64,000 nt of DNA from an uncultured Eubacteriales bacterium. Lineage in GTDB: Bacteria; Bacillota; Clostridia; Oscillospirales; Acutalibacteraceae. Made by a program: the position numbers and the translations under genes. The notes under the pieces are model-generated. The model searched no databases. It was not told the DNA's origin and was given only the letters and a program-made list of their open reading frames with translations. Shown here in pieces: positions 1-9,212 of this stretch. The DNA lies in the NCBI GenBank assembly GCA_934454845.1, contig CAKSGV010000009.1, positions 7,008 through 71,007 on the forward strand. Direction: 5' to 3'. How positions within the stretch are numbered: position 1 is the stretch's first letter; each line of letters opens with the position of its first letter.

Positions 1-1744
1 TTTTAAGAATATCGGTCTTTTCGCTTTCATCATAAGCGAAATATGTTTTTTTCTTCGTGTTTATTTCATAGAGCGGAGTTTCGGCAATAAATACCTTGCC
101 CTCGGTTATAAGAGTAGGAACAAGCCTGTAGATCATAGTGATAATAAGCGATCTTATGTGAAATCCGTCAACATCCGCGTCGGTACAGATAATAATTTTG
201 TTCCAGCGCAGATTATCAAGATCAAAATTGGATAATCCCTTATTCGATTTTGATTTTACTTCAACTCCGCAACCTAAAACTTTTAAAAGATCTGTTATTA
301 TTTCGCTTTTGAAAATCTTATCATATTCTGCCTTTAAGCAGTTAAGAATTTTTCCTCTCACGGGCATAATAGCCTGAAAAGCCGCGTCACGCGCGAGCTT
401 ACAAGAGCCGAGAGCCGAGTCTCCCTCAACGATATAAAGCTCTCTTTCGCTTACATCTTTACTTCTGCAATCGACGAATTTCTGCACCCTATCCATCATA
501 GAATTTCCGCCGGAAAGGGTTTTTTTGATATTTATGCGTTCTTTTTCGCTGCGTTCTCTGCTTCTCTTATTGATCAAAACCTGATCGGCTATCTTATCCG
601 CTTCAGCTTTATTCTCGATAAAATAAACTTCAAGCTGATGACGCAGAAAATCAGTCATAGCCTCGGCGATAAATTTATTCGTTACCGCCTTTTTGGTCTG
701 ATTTTCATAAGAGGTTATGGTTGAGAATGAAGAGGTAACTAAAACCAGACACTCTTCCACATCGGCAAAGGTGATTTTGCTTTCGCCGGATTTATATTTA
801 TTTGTCTGTTTGATATAATTGTCTATCTGATAGACAAACGCGTTTCTTACCGCCTTATCGGGTGCGCCGCCATACTCAAGAAAGCTTGAATTGTGATAAT
901 ATTCCTTAAGCGTTCTCGTATTGGAAAAGCACATCGCGACATTGATCTTGACTTTATATTCCGGCTTGTCCGCACGGTCTCTTCCTTTGCGCTCTGTATT
1001 GAAAAATCTAACCGACGTCAGAGCCTCGTCACCCACATATTCGGAAACATAATCGCTTATGCCGTTTTCATACTTAAATTCGGTATTTATAAATTTAGAA
1101 CCCTGCTGCTGGCGAAAGATAAAGAGAAGACCGTTATTTACGATAGCCTGTCTTTTTAATATATCCGTGAAATATTCGGGCGGAATATTTATATCCGTGA
1201 AAACATCTATATCGGGCTTCCATTTTGTTTTTGTGCCGGTATCTTTTCCGGCATACGGCTCTTTTTTAAGTCCTCCTATATTATAGCCGTGCTCAAAATG
1301 GAGATTGTATTTAAATCCGTCTCTTTTGATTTCAACATCCATATATTCGGCGGTATATTGAGTGGAGCAAAGACCGAGTCCGTTTAATCCGACGGAATAT
1401 TCATAGTTAGTACCTTCGTTAGTATTATACTTTCCTCCGGCATACATCTCGCAGTATAAAAGCTCCCAGTTATAGCACTGCTGCTTATTGTTAAAATCGA
1501 CCGGTGCTCCTCTTCCGTGATCTTCAACCTCTATCGAGCCGTCGGAGAAATAAGTTACGGTGATCTTATTGCCGAAGCCCTCTCTTGCCTCATCGATAGA
1601 ATTTGAAATAATTTCAAAAACGGAATGCTCGCAGCCGTCAATACCGTCGGATCCGAAAATTACAGCCGGGCGTTTCCTTACCCTATCCGGTCCCTCAAGC
1701 TTTTCTATACTCTCATTTCCGTACTCAGCAACAGTTTTTGCCAC
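1..1744 (-). CDS. Type II DNA topoisomerase subunit B (GyrB/ParE-like), 3'-truncated
   Basis: ATPase/Toprim subunit of a bacterial type II topoisomerase; it runs off the left edge, so the C-terminus is missing. The leftward translation shows a GHKL ATPase domain (EIISNSIDEA, the DHGRGAPV Bergerat-fold segment, SVGLNGLGL lid), a transducer region, and the Toprim motifs EGDSALGS and TDADVDGFHI. The usual MYIG segment near the N-terminus is replaced by RKRPAVIFGSDG, so this is a divergent ParE/GyrB paralogue rather than canonical GyrB. I chose the GTG at 1744 because AAAGG lies 9 nt upstream; GTG at 1750 and TTG at 1753 are alternatives. It has its own consensus promoter just upstream. The partner A subunit should lie to the left. 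Confidence 0.85.
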   Translation of the reverse strand, partial: MAKTVAEYGNESIEKLEGPDRVRKRPAVIFGSDGIDGCEHSVFEIISNSIDEAREGFGNKITVTYFSDGSIEVEDHGRGAPVDFNNKQQCYNWELLYCEMYAGGKYNTNEGTNYEYSVGLNGLGLCSTQYTAEYMDVEIKRDGFKYNLHFEHGYNIGGLKKEPYAGKDTGTKTKWKPDIDVFTDINIPPEYFTDILKRQAIVNNGLLFIFRQQQGSKFINTEFKYENGISDYVSEYVGDEALTSVRFFNTERKGRDRADKPEYKVKINVAMCFSNTRTLKEYYHNSSFLEYGGAPDKAVRNAFVYQIDNYIKQTNKYKSGESKITFADVEECLVLVTSSFSTITSYENQTKKAVTNKFIAEAMTDFLRHQLEVYFIENKAEADKIADQVLINKRSRERSEKERINIKKTLSGGNSMMDRVQKFVDCRSKDVSERELYIVEGDSALGSCKLARDAAFQAIMPVRGKILNCLKAEYDKIFKSEIITDLLKVLGCGVEVKSKSNKGLSNFDLDNLRWNKIIICTDADVDGFHIRSLIITMIYRLVPTLITEGKVFIAETPLYEINTKKKTYFAYDESEKTDILK

Positions 1745-1784
1745 AAGCACCAACCTTTCGGATTTACATTTTATGTCATTATAT

Positions 1785-1813
1785 ATTATATAATTTACAT
1801 TATTAATAGTCAA
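1785..1813 (-). promoter_or_regulatory. Sigma-A-type promoter of the topoisomerase B gene
   Basis: On the minus strand TTGACT (1813-1808), a 17-nt spacer and a perfect TATAAT (1790-1785) precede the GTG start by about 40 nt. The -35 abuts the T-tract of the terminator of the upstream peptidase gene, so the topoisomerase gene is transcribed independently. Confidence 0.8.
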
Positions 1814-1814
1814 G

Positions 1815-1856
1815 TCAAAAAAACGCCGCCCGAAAGCCTTAAAACTTTCGGGCGGC
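1815..1856 (-). terminator. Intrinsic terminator of the M23 peptidase gene
   Basis: Perfect 12-bp stem (1825-1836 with 1845-1856, arm GCCGCCCGAAAG), 8-nt loop, followed on the minus strand by a run of seven T. It lies 15 nt after the peptidase stop codon. Confidence 0.9.
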
Positions 1857-1871
1857 TGAAAAATTCAAAAA

Positions 1872-3089
1872 TTATTTAACTCCGATATACGGTGCGGGAT
1901 TTACCCTTGCGCCGTTGCAATTAACTTCAAAATGCAGGTGATTTCCCGTGGAATATCCCGTGCTTCCTACAAGTGCGATAACATCGCCGGCATTTACCGT
2001 TTCTCCTGCTCTTACGCAAAGAGAAGACGCGTGCGCATAAGTCGTGATAAGCCCGTTTCCGTGGTCGATCCTTACGCAGTTGCCGTAAGATCCGTCATAT
2101 CCGGAAAAAACAACCTTACCGCAAGCCACCGCGAATATCTGCGTGCCTCTCGGAGCCCTCAAATCAAGGCCTTTATGGCCGCCGCTACCGTAATAACAGC
2201 TGACCTGCCATACGCCGCTCGGCAGAGGGAATATAAATCCCGAGCTTTTGGCTATTCTTATCTGAGCGGCAGTTGCCGCGGTTTTAGCAGTTCCTACTAC
2301 AACGACCTGGTCTACAGGCGTGCTTAAAACTTCATCGGAAATGGTATTTTTCTCCTGCACTTCGCCGTTTAAATAAACGACTTCATCGGTCACGCGTCTT
2401 ACACCCTTTTTGCCCTCTACCTGAATCTCTTTATAATCAACGGTCTGGCTTGAAGTTTTCTTTGTTACGACCTTAAAATTGGTTTCTATATCGGTAACAA
2501 CTGTAGCAACAGCTTTAACATTCAAATTCGAAAGCTCGCTTACCGCCTCTTCAGATTCCTTTATTTCGTCTGAAAGACAATATCCGTCGCTTATCTCAAC
2601 TTCTTCAACAAAGCTGCACTGCGCGCCCTCGGGTGCTTTCTGCTTATATATATCATTGATAGCGGACTCAAGCTCGTCCTTTTTTACAAAACCGATTTCC
2701 TTACCGTTTATCTTTACATCGCTTGCAAGCACTATATCGTCGGTTTTTTCAATTATAGCGTCTGCCACGTTCTGATCGGAGGATATCTCATTATTAAGAG
2801 CTATTACAGCGGAGTATTCCGGAGCGCTGACTGTGGACTCAACATCGCTGCCGGTGACTTTTTCTTTTACGATACTTACAGCCGCTTTAAACTGATCTTT
2901 ACTTTTAACGGTTGCGATATATTCGCCCTGATAGCTTACTTTATAAGCAAATCTCGCGCCTACGGCCGCGATACTTGCAAATATTGCAACAGCGGAAAAT
3001 CCGGCGAAAATAAGCACTCTTACCGCTCTGCTCAATTTCTTAGCTTTTTTTCTGAAGGGCTCGGTTATTTCTCCTGCCCACGAAAGCAT
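1872..3089 (-). CDS. Membrane-anchored G5 / M23 (LytM-type) peptidoglycan endopeptidase
   Basis: 405 aa. A basic N-terminus and a single membrane helix (about residues 25-50) are followed by a long extracellular region, a G5 domain (about 205-285, with KKGVRRVTDEVVYLNGEV) and a C-terminal M23 zinc metallopeptidase domain (about 295-400). The zinc and catalytic motifs are visible: GHKGLD (HxxxD) and HLHFE. Family role: cleavage of peptide cross-links in peptidoglycan during growth or sporulation. The only in-frame ATG is 3089, but the strong AAGGAG lies 21 nt upstream, next to a different-frame ATG, so initiation is unusual. A WalR-like box precedes the gene, fitting a cell-wall hydrolase. Confidence 0.85.
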   Translation of the reverse strand: MLSWAGEITEPFRKKAKKLSRAVRVLIFAGFSAVAIFASIAAVGARFAYKVSYQGEYIATVKSKDQFKAAVSIVKEKVTGSDVESTVSAPEYSAVIALNNEISSDQNVADAIIEKTDDIVLASDVKINGKEIGFVKKDELESAINDIYKQKAPEGAQCSFVEEVEISDGYCLSDEIKESEEAVSELSNLNVKAVATVVTDIETNFKVVTKKTSSQTVDYKEIQVEGKKGVRRVTDEVVYLNGEVQEKNTISDEVLSTPVDQVVVVGTAKTAATAAQIRIAKSSGFIFPLPSGVWQVSCYYGSGGHKGLDLRAPRGTQIFAVACGKVVFSGYDGSYGNCVRIDHGNGLITTYAHASSLCVRAGETVNAGDVIALVGSTGYSTGNHLHFEVNCNGARVNPAPYIGVK

Positions 3090-3125
3090 ATCGTGAAAGA
3101 TAAAGCATTACTCCTTTCTTTAAAA

Positions 3126-3142
3126 GTTACAAGTTTGTAACA
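3126..3142 (-). promoter_or_regulatory. Candidate WalR (YycF) box
   Basis: The minus strand reads TGTTAC, 5 nt, TGTAAC, an exact match to the WalR direct-repeat consensus TGTWAH-N5-TGTWAH as I know it from Bacillus. The same bases also form the palindrome GTTACAA-GT-TTGTAAC. It precedes a peptidoglycan hydrolase, the classical WalR target type. It lies downstream of the best -10, so it would repress that promoter or activate another. Confidence 0.5.
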
Positions 3143-3155
3143 ACTTACTTATTAT

Positions 3156-3183
3156 ATTATACCAAAAAGTTACAAAATTGCAA
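3156..3183 (-). promoter_or_regulatory. Promoter of the M23 peptidase gene
   Basis: TTGCAA (3183-3178), 16-nt spacer, TATAAT (3161-3156) on the minus strand, with a further TGTAAC half-site inside the spacer. Confidence 0.6.
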
Positions 3184-3210
3184 CCTTTTTTTACAAAAAT
3201 TTTTTTATAA

Positions 3211-3262
3211 GCGAAAAAACAACTGCGCAAACCCGCCAAACAAACGGATTTACGCAATTGTT
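3211..3262 (-). terminator. Intrinsic terminator of the pyrH-polC operon
   Basis: 18-bp stem with a few G-U pairs (3218-3235 with 3245-3262), followed on the minus strand by TTTTTT. The stem begins at the polC stop codon and closes the long operon. Confidence 0.85.
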
Positions 3263-6200
3263 TAAAACATTGAAATTTGATTTGTTTCGGGTATACTTCC
3301 CAGTGCTCCGAGCTCGCCGAGCTTCGCGATCACTGTCTTTGAAACGCCGGATTCTATAATAAGATCTTCTCTTGAAACAAAATTGCCCTTTTTCGCCGCT
3401 TCATAAATTGAATACGCCGCTTTTTCGCCTACACCTGACAGCGCGCCGAAAGGAAGACGCATTTTTCCGTTTTCCGGAACAAATTTAACAGCATGGGATT
3501 TATCGATATCTATAGGAAGTATCTCAATTCCTCTTGAAAGCATTTCATTAAAAATAAGCATATTTTCATAGACATCGAGTTCTTTTTTTGAAGCCTCTTT
3601 TCCCTTAGCCTTGATATCCCTTAAATATCTTCTTACGGATTCTTTGCCGCCCATAAGCACTTCAACATCGACGTCTTCCGGTCTTGCGGTAAAGTAAGCA
3701 CAGTAAAATTCAAGCGGCTTATGCACCTTATACCAGGCGACTCTGAGCGCTGAAATAACATATGCCGCCGCGTGAGCCTTAGGGAACATATACTTTATCT
3801 TATAGCAGCTCTTAATATACCATTCGGGAACTCCGACCGACCGCATATCGTCTTCCATAGCGGACCAGTCCTCTTTTGATACCTTGCCTTTGGCAACAAG
3901 ACCTTTACGCACGGTTTCGGTGATCTTAAAAGCTCTTCCCTCTTCCATTCCCTGATGAATAAGGTATACCATTATATTATCGCGCGTTCCGATAACCTCG
4001 GAAATGGTGCAGGTGCCGTTATCGATAAGATCCTTTGCGTTGCCGAGATAAACGTCTGTACCGTGGGAGAGTCCCGATATCTGCAAAAGATCGGCAAAAT
4101 TTTTCGGTTTACAGTCCATAAGCATTTCTCTTACAAATTTTGTACCGAATTCGGGGAGGCAGAATGTTCCGTTTTGCGAGTCGATATCCTCCGGCTCTAC
4201 CCCGAGAGCCTTTGTGGAAGTAAACAAGCTGTAAACCGCAGGATCGCTCATCGAAATATCGCTAACCGGTATCCCCGTATATTCCTCAAGGTATTTATAT
4301 GTAGTAGGAATGACATGGCCGAGTTCATCAAGTTTTAATATGGTATCGTGTATTGAATGGAAATCAAAGTGAGTGGTGATGATATCGCTTTTAACATCAT
4401 CTGCCGGGTGCTGAACGGGACAAAAATCATATATTTCCATTCCGTCGGGTACAATTATCATTCCTGCCGGGTGCTGACCGGTAGTTGTTTTTACCTTTGC
4501 TCCTTCGACTTTTTTAGCAAGCCTGTCAAGCTCGGCAGAACTTAATATCTTTCCTGTTTTCTCGCAGTAGGATTTGGCAAAACCGTAAGCTGTTTTTTCG
4601 GCTATTGTGGAGATAGTACCAGCTTTAAAAACGTTTTCCTTACCGAAAAGGCTTTTCGTGTACTCCTGAACATCGTTTTGTACTTCATCGGAGAAGTTTA
4701 GATCGATATCGGGCACTTTATCTCCCTTAAAGCCCAAAAATGTTTCGAAAGGAATATCATGGCCGTTGCGGTTTAATTTTTCTCCGCAAACAGGGCAATT
4801 TTCCTCCGGAAGATCAAATCCCGAACCCACAGAGCCGTCGGTGAAAAATTTGCTGTATTTACATTTCGGGCACACATAATGCGGAGCGAGAGGATTAACC
4901 TCCGATATACCCGCCATTGTTGCGACAAACGACGATCCTACCGATCCTCGCGAGCCTACTAAATATCCTTTTTCCTCACTGTAAGCAACAAGCTTCTGTG
5001 CAGAAATGTACATTATGGAAAATCCGTTTTTTATAATCGAATCAAGCTCTTTTTTAAGCCTTTTTTCAACTATTTCGGGAAGCTCGTCGCCGTATATTTT
5101 ATGCGCGTTTTCCCAGCAGATATCTTCAAGCAGCTGATCCGAGCCTTCTATTACAGGCGGATAATTGCCCTCCGGCACCGGGATAACGTCATCAGATATC
5201 ATATCGGCGATCTTATTCGGATTTTCGATAACAAATTCCTTTGCCCTCTCGCCGAAATAATCGAAATCAGAAAGCATTTCAGAGGTGGTTTTAAAATAGA
5301 GGGGCGCTTGGTTTTCAATATCGTCAAAACCCTGGCCAGCCATAACTATCTGGCGGATAATGCCGTCTTCCTTAGTTAAAAAATGCACATCGCCCGTTGC
5401 TACTACGGGTTTATTAAGCGCGTCTGCAATTTCGACTACCTTGCGGTTAAAGTCCTTTATTACTTCTAAGCTTTTAACCTTTTTAAATCTGTTTACCTTT
5501 ATAATTTGACCGGTCTTTTCGCTTACCTTATCGGGAAGCGACGATTCTCTTACCATAAATTCATTGTTGCCTAAAGGCTGAATTTCAAGATAATCATAAT
5601 AAGAAGCTATTCTTTTAAGTTCCTCATCGTCGGCACCGTCAACAATAGCTTTATAAAGCTCTCCCTGCTCGCAGGCAGTGCCGACAATAAGTCCCTCGCG
5701 GTATTTATCCAACACGCTTTTAAGGGTTATAGGTCTGCCGTGAAAATTTTTAAGATGTGCATTTGATACTATTTTATAAAGATTTTTAAGTCCCGTTAAA
5801 TTCTTGACTAAAATTATCTGGTGGTTTCTGAGTTTCGATATCTGTTTTGTTGTGAGCCCATCAAGCTTATTTTTATAATCGTCGATAAAATAGCTCTCAA
5901 CGCCGTAAATAACCTTGAAATTTCCGCCGTTTTTCCTGATTGCGCTCACCGCTGCCGCGGCAGCAGGATAGCTCTGCACAACTCCGTGGTCTGTAATAGC
6001 AATAGCGGTATGGCCCCATTTATACGCGCAGTTTATTATATCTCCCGCGCTCGATACCGCGTCTTTAGCGGACATATTTGTATGGCAGTGAAGCTCCACT
6101 CGCTTTTTGCCCTCGTAATCGTCGGTTTCCTCGTATTTTTGCAAAAGCGCTATGGATTTCGGCTCTGCAACAAAGGATTTTTTATAATCGTCAAATTTAT

Positions 6201-7080
6201 AAGAGCCGTTTACAAGAATATACTGTCCGTCTTTTACCGCCGACAGCGAAGTTAAATTTTCGGGTTTTACAAACATACTTGCGGAAAGGGCATTAGTATA
6301 ATCCGAAAAGCTGAATTTAACTATCACTCTCTCGCCGTTTCTTGTGTTTATCTTTCTGTCCTCTCTGCCGAAAACCTCTCCGAAACAACATATATATGTA
6401 TCCTCTTCGGTTACGCGGATCATTTCTTTGACATTTGTATCTATATTTCTCGGTCCGTAAATCACTTTCGGATCGTCAAGATAAACAAGTCCGTTTTCAG
6501 GCTTGTCCGAGCGGGGCTCAAATTTTACAAAAGCCTTATTTGCCGCCTTTTCCCTGACCTGCTTTTTGAGCGGCTCTGTTTGCGCGGTTTTCGGAATTTC
6601 TATTTTCACATCTTCCGCCTGACCGTCAAACAAAACTGTGATTTCTCTTTCAAAAAGCTTAAACACGGCTCTTTCGAATTTGCTTTCAAATTCGCATGAT
6701 CTAAGCGTTGCAAGACCGCCGAATTTTAAAGTTACAGTGACATTATTTCCGCAAAGAGAATATTCCGCCTGATTGAGATAACCGTTTATCGCGGCATTTT
6801 TAGCCTTTATTCTCTCGCAGATATCCGCACAGGCGGTTTCATTTAGCGCCTCCGGCGGAAATTTCTCCTCAAAATCGAGATTTTGAAGAGAAAAAGCAGA
6901 TATAAGCGATTCCTTAAAATCATTTATTGTCTTATTATCCACATAGCAACTAAACCGAACGCCGATATCAAGCGTTCGGTTCTGAGGATCCGGCTCGCAT
7001 ATATAAAGCTCGGCGTCTTTAAATGCGGGCGGATAATTTTCCTTTATTAAATTTCCGAAAAGCTCAAAGAGCTTAAGCAT
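3262..7080 (-). CDS. polC: PolC-type DNA polymerase III alpha subunit lacking the proofreading exonuclease domain
   Basis: Replicative polymerase of low-GC Gram-positives, 1272 aa against about 1440 for typical PolC. Order: N-terminal domain, OB domain (about 205-310), PHP domain (HCHTNMS 331-337, TDHG 363-366), zinc-binding cysteines CPKC/CPVC (737-766) and polymerase catalytic PDIDLNFSDE (790-799). In PolC the DEDD 3'-5' exonuclease is inserted in the PHP domain after a GVEAYLVDD-type segment. Here GVESYFIDD (393-401) runs within about 20 residues into NHQIILVKNLTGLKNLYK, the sequence that normally follows the exonuclease; no DxETTG, HNAxFD or HxxxxD motif is seen. Last gene of the operon, 15 nt after ispG. 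Confidence 0.95.
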   Translation of the reverse strand: MLKLFELFGNLIKENYPPAFKDAELYICEPDPQNRTLDIGVRFSCYVDNKTINDFKESLISAFSLQNLDFEEKFPPEALNETACADICERIKAKNAAINGYLNQAEYSLCGNNVTVTLKFGGLATLRSCEFESKFERAVFKLFEREITVLFDGQAEDVKIEIPKTAQTEPLKKQVREKAANKAFVKFEPRSDKPENGLVYLDDPKVIYGPRNIDTNVKEMIRVTEEDTYICCFGEVFGREDRKINTRNGERVIVKFSFSDYTNALSASMFVKPENLTSLSAVKDGQYILVNGSYKFDDYKKSFVAEPKSIALLQKYEETDDYEGKKRVELHCHTNMSAKDAVSSAGDIINCAYKWGHTAIAITDHGVVQSYPAAAAAVSAIRKNGGNFKVIYGVESYFIDDYKNKLDGLTTKQISKLRNHQIILVKNLTGLKNLYKIVSNAHLKNFHGRPITLKSVLDKYREGLIVGTACEQGELYKAIVDGADDEELKRIASYYDYLEIQPLGNNEFMVRESSLPDKVSEKTGQIIKVNRFKKVKSLEVIKDFNRKVVEIADALNKPVVATGDVHFLTKEDGIIRQIVMAGQGFDDIENQAPLYFKTTSEMLSDFDYFGERAKEFVIENPNKIADMISDDVIPVPEGNYPPVIEGSDQLLEDICWENAHKIYGDELPEIVEKRLKKELDSIIKNGFSIMYISAQKLVAYSEEKGYLVGSRGSVGSSFVATMAGISEVNPLAPHYVCPKCKYSKFFTDGSVGSGFDLPEENCPVCGEKLNRNGHDIPFETFLGFKGDKVPDIDLNFSDEVQNDVQEYTKSLFGKENVFKAGTISTIAEKTAYGFAKSYCEKTGKILSSAELDRLAKKVEGAKVKTTTGQHPAGMIIVPDGMEIYDFCPVQHPADDVKSDIITTHFDFHSIHDTILKLDELGHVIPTTYKYLEEYTGIPVSDISMSDPAVYSLFTSTKALGVEPEDIDSQNGTFCLPEFGTKFVREMLMDCKPKNFADLLQISGLSHGTDVYLGNAKDLIDNGTCTISEVIGTRDNIMVYLIHQGMEEGRAFKITETVRKGLVAKGKVSKEDWSAMEDDMRSVGVPEWYIKSCYKIKYMFPKAHAAAYVISALRVAWYKVHKPLEFYCAYFTARPEDVDVEVLMGGKESVRRYLRDIKAKGKEASKKELDVYENMLIFNEMLSRGIEILPIDIDKSHAVKFVPENGKMRLPFGALSGVGEKAAYSIYEAAKKGNFVSREDLIIESGVSKTVIAKLGELGALGSIPETNQISMF

Positions 7081-7095
7081 TGTTTTCCCCTCTGT

Positions 7096-8139
7096 TTACA
7101 TCTTTTTGATTTCTTTTTCCAATTCGTCAAGAAGATACTCTTCTTTTATATTGCTTTTTAAAACTTTGCCGTTTTTAAAAATAACTCCGCAGTTCTTTCC
7201 TCCTGCGATTCCTATATCGGCGTGGCTTGCCTCGCCGGGACCGTTTACCACGCACCCCATTATTGCGACGGTTAAATTTTTATCTATATCTTTAAATCTT
7301 TCTTCCGCGGCTTTTGCAAGATCTATAAGGTCAATAGAAGTTCTTCCGCAGGTGGGGCAGGAAATAAATCTTATTCCGTCTTTTCTTAGCCCTATCGCTT
7401 TTAAAATATCTATTCCTGCTTTTACTTCCTTTTCGGGATCGTCTGTAAGAGAAACTCTTATGGTATCGCCTATTCCCCTAAGAAGAAGACCGCCGATACC
7501 GGCAGCAGACCTTAAAGTTCCCATATACTCGGTGCCTGCCTCTGTAATTCCTAAATGAAGAGGATAAGAACACTTTTCGTGAGCTAAAGAATAAGCGTCA
7601 TAAGCTGTTTTAACATCCGAAGATTTAAGCGATAAAACTATATCATTAAAATCGAACTTTTCAAGCAGCGATATATGATAAAGTCCGCTCTCGACCAAGG
7701 CCTCGGCCGTCGGAAAACCATACTTTTTAAGTATATGTTTTTCAAGCGAGCCTGAATTCACCCCTATTCTTATCGGGATTTCTTTTTGTCTGCATTTATC
7801 AGCCACTGCTTTAATATGCTCGTCTGCTCCGATATTTCCGGGATTTATCCTTATCTTGTCCGCTCCCGCCTCGCAACTTTCTATTGCAAGTCGCCAATCA
7901 AAATGAATATCGGCGACTAAGGGAATATCGACTGCGTTTTTAATCTCATAAAGAGTTTTTACAGCCTCTTTGTCCGGAACAGAAATTCTTATTATTTCAC
8001 AGCCGGCATTTTTAAGCCTTAAAGCCTGTGAAATGTTTTCCTTTATATCGTGGGCAGGCGCGTTGAGCATAGACTGCACCGCTATCTTTTCTCCTGCTCC
8101 GATATAAATACTTCCTATTTTTATTCTTTTAGTTTTCAT
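7096..8139 (-). CDS. ispG: 4-hydroxy-3-methylbut-2-enyl diphosphate synthase (flavodoxin)
   Basis: 347 aa, typical of bacterial IspG/GcpE. Converts MEcPP to HMBPP in the MEP isoprenoid pathway with a [4Fe-4S] cluster. N-terminal TIM-barrel with KIGVAxxI-like start and INPGNIG; the C-terminal cluster ligands are visible in SCPTCGR and MGCVVNGPGE. It follows rseP by 4 nt and dxr is two genes upstream, so two MEP-pathway enzymes share the operon with uppS, which uses their products. Confidence 0.97.
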   Translation of the reverse strand: MKTKRIKIGSIYIGAGEKIAVQSMLNAPAHDIKENISQALRLKNAGCEIIRISVPDKEAVKTLYEIKNAVDIPLVADIHFDWRLAIESCEAGADKIRINPGNIGADEHIKAVADKCRQKEIPIRIGVNSGSLEKHILKKYGFPTAEALVESGLYHISLLEKFDFNDIVLSLKSSDVKTAYDAYSLAHEKCSYPLHLGITEAGTEYMGTLRSAAGIGGLLLRGIGDTIRVSLTDDPEKEVKAGIDILKAIGLRKDGIRFISCPTCGRTSIDLIDLAKAAEERFKDIDKNLTVAIMGCVVNGPGEASHADIGIAGGKNCGVIFKNGKVLKSNIKEEYLLDELEKEIKKM

Positions 8140-8143
8140 TTTT

Positions 8144-9205
8144 TCACCGGAAAATAAGCGACCTGATATCTTTTGCCGTTACTGCAAGCATAAACAATAT
8201 AAGAATTATAAACCCTATCGCGTGAATAGTCGCCTCATATTTAGCAGGTATCTTTTTGCGTGTTACCATCTCAATGAAGATGAAAAGCAGTCTTCCGCCG
8301 TCAAGAGCGGGAATTGGCAAAAGATTAAAGAGCCCTAAATTGATGGTGATAAGCGCCATAATAGGAATAAGGTTTTTAAGACTTGCCTTTGCGGCGCTGC
8401 CTATTGCCGCAGTAACTCCCACAGGGCCGGATACGGCACTGATACCGTATTTTCCTCCTATAAGGTCAAACAGCGACCTGTATATAACGGCGCAGTATGA
8501 AAATGTCATTTTAAAGGTCTGGCTTATAAAGCTTTTAAAGGTTTTTTCCTGCGGATATACTTTAAAATCCACATTTATATAAGTGAAATCGTCTTCTTCC
8601 GTTATTGCGAAAGTAACATCTTTTAAAAGTTTTTTTGCGCCGTCTCTTTCAACTTCAATATCAAGGGATCCGTTTTTAACATTTGTAAAAGCATAACTTA
8701 AATCATAAGTCGTGTAAATTTTTCTGCCGTCTACCTTTAAAATTTTATCGTCAATTCTAAGACCTGTTTCTTCGCTTATGGCATTTTCGTCAAAAGCGGC
8801 GATTTTTGTTGTAGTAAACTGCTTTGAGGGAATAAGCGTGAAGCTTACAAGAAGCACTCCCAAAAGCAGATTGAATATCGCGCCCATTGCTACGATTATA
8901 AATCTTCTCCAGGCGCTTTTTTTGCAAAATGCGCGCTCATCGGAGCTTTCCTCGTCTTCTCCCTCCATAGCGCAGTAACCACCTAAAGGAATTAGGTTTA
9001 TTTTATACTCGGTTTCTCCTTTTTTCTTTGAAAAAAGCTTAGGCCCGAAGCCTACCGCGAATTCATTTACCTTTACTCCCAAAAGCTTTGCCGCTATAAA
9101 ATGGCCGAATTCGTGAATGATAATCAGAACTAAAAAAAGAAGCACTGCCACAAGATACGGCCAGATATTATTTAAAATATTTAATACCGAGGAAATAAAA
9201 ACCAC
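8144..9205 (-). CDS. rseP: RseP-family site-2 metalloprotease (M50)
   Basis: Intramembrane zinc protease. HEFGH in the first membrane helix supplies the zinc histidines and glutamate; a PDZ domain follows, then the C-terminal helices with LLPIPALDGGR, the second (NPDG-like) active-site motif. Family role: regulated intramembrane proteolysis of anti-sigma factors and signal-peptide remnants. The start is uncertain. GTG 9205 lies after the dxr stop; GTG 9265 would overlap dxr by 53 nt. The best Shine-Dalgarno (AGGAG, overlapping 9205) is best placed for a rare ATT at 9196. The order uppS-cdsA-dxr-rseP is conserved in bacteria. Confidence 0.88.
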   Translation of the reverse strand: MVFISSVLNILNNIWPYLVAVLLFLVLIIIHEFGHFIAAKLLGVKVNEFAVGFGPKLFSKKKGETEYKINLIPLGGYCAMEGEDEESSDERAFCKKSAWRRFIIVAMGAIFNLLLGVLLVSFTLIPSKQFTTTKIAAFDENAISEETGLRIDDKILKVDGRKIYTTYDLSYAFTNVKNGSLDIEVERDGAKKLLKDVTFAITEEDDFTYINVDFKVYPQEKTFKSFISQTFKMTFSYCAVIYRSLFDLIGGKYGISAVSGPVGVTAAIGSAAKASLKNLIPIMALITINLGLFNLLPIPALDGGRLLFIFIEMVTRKKIPAKYEATIHAIGFIILILFMLAVTAKDIRSLIFR

Positions 9206-9212
9206 TCCTGTC

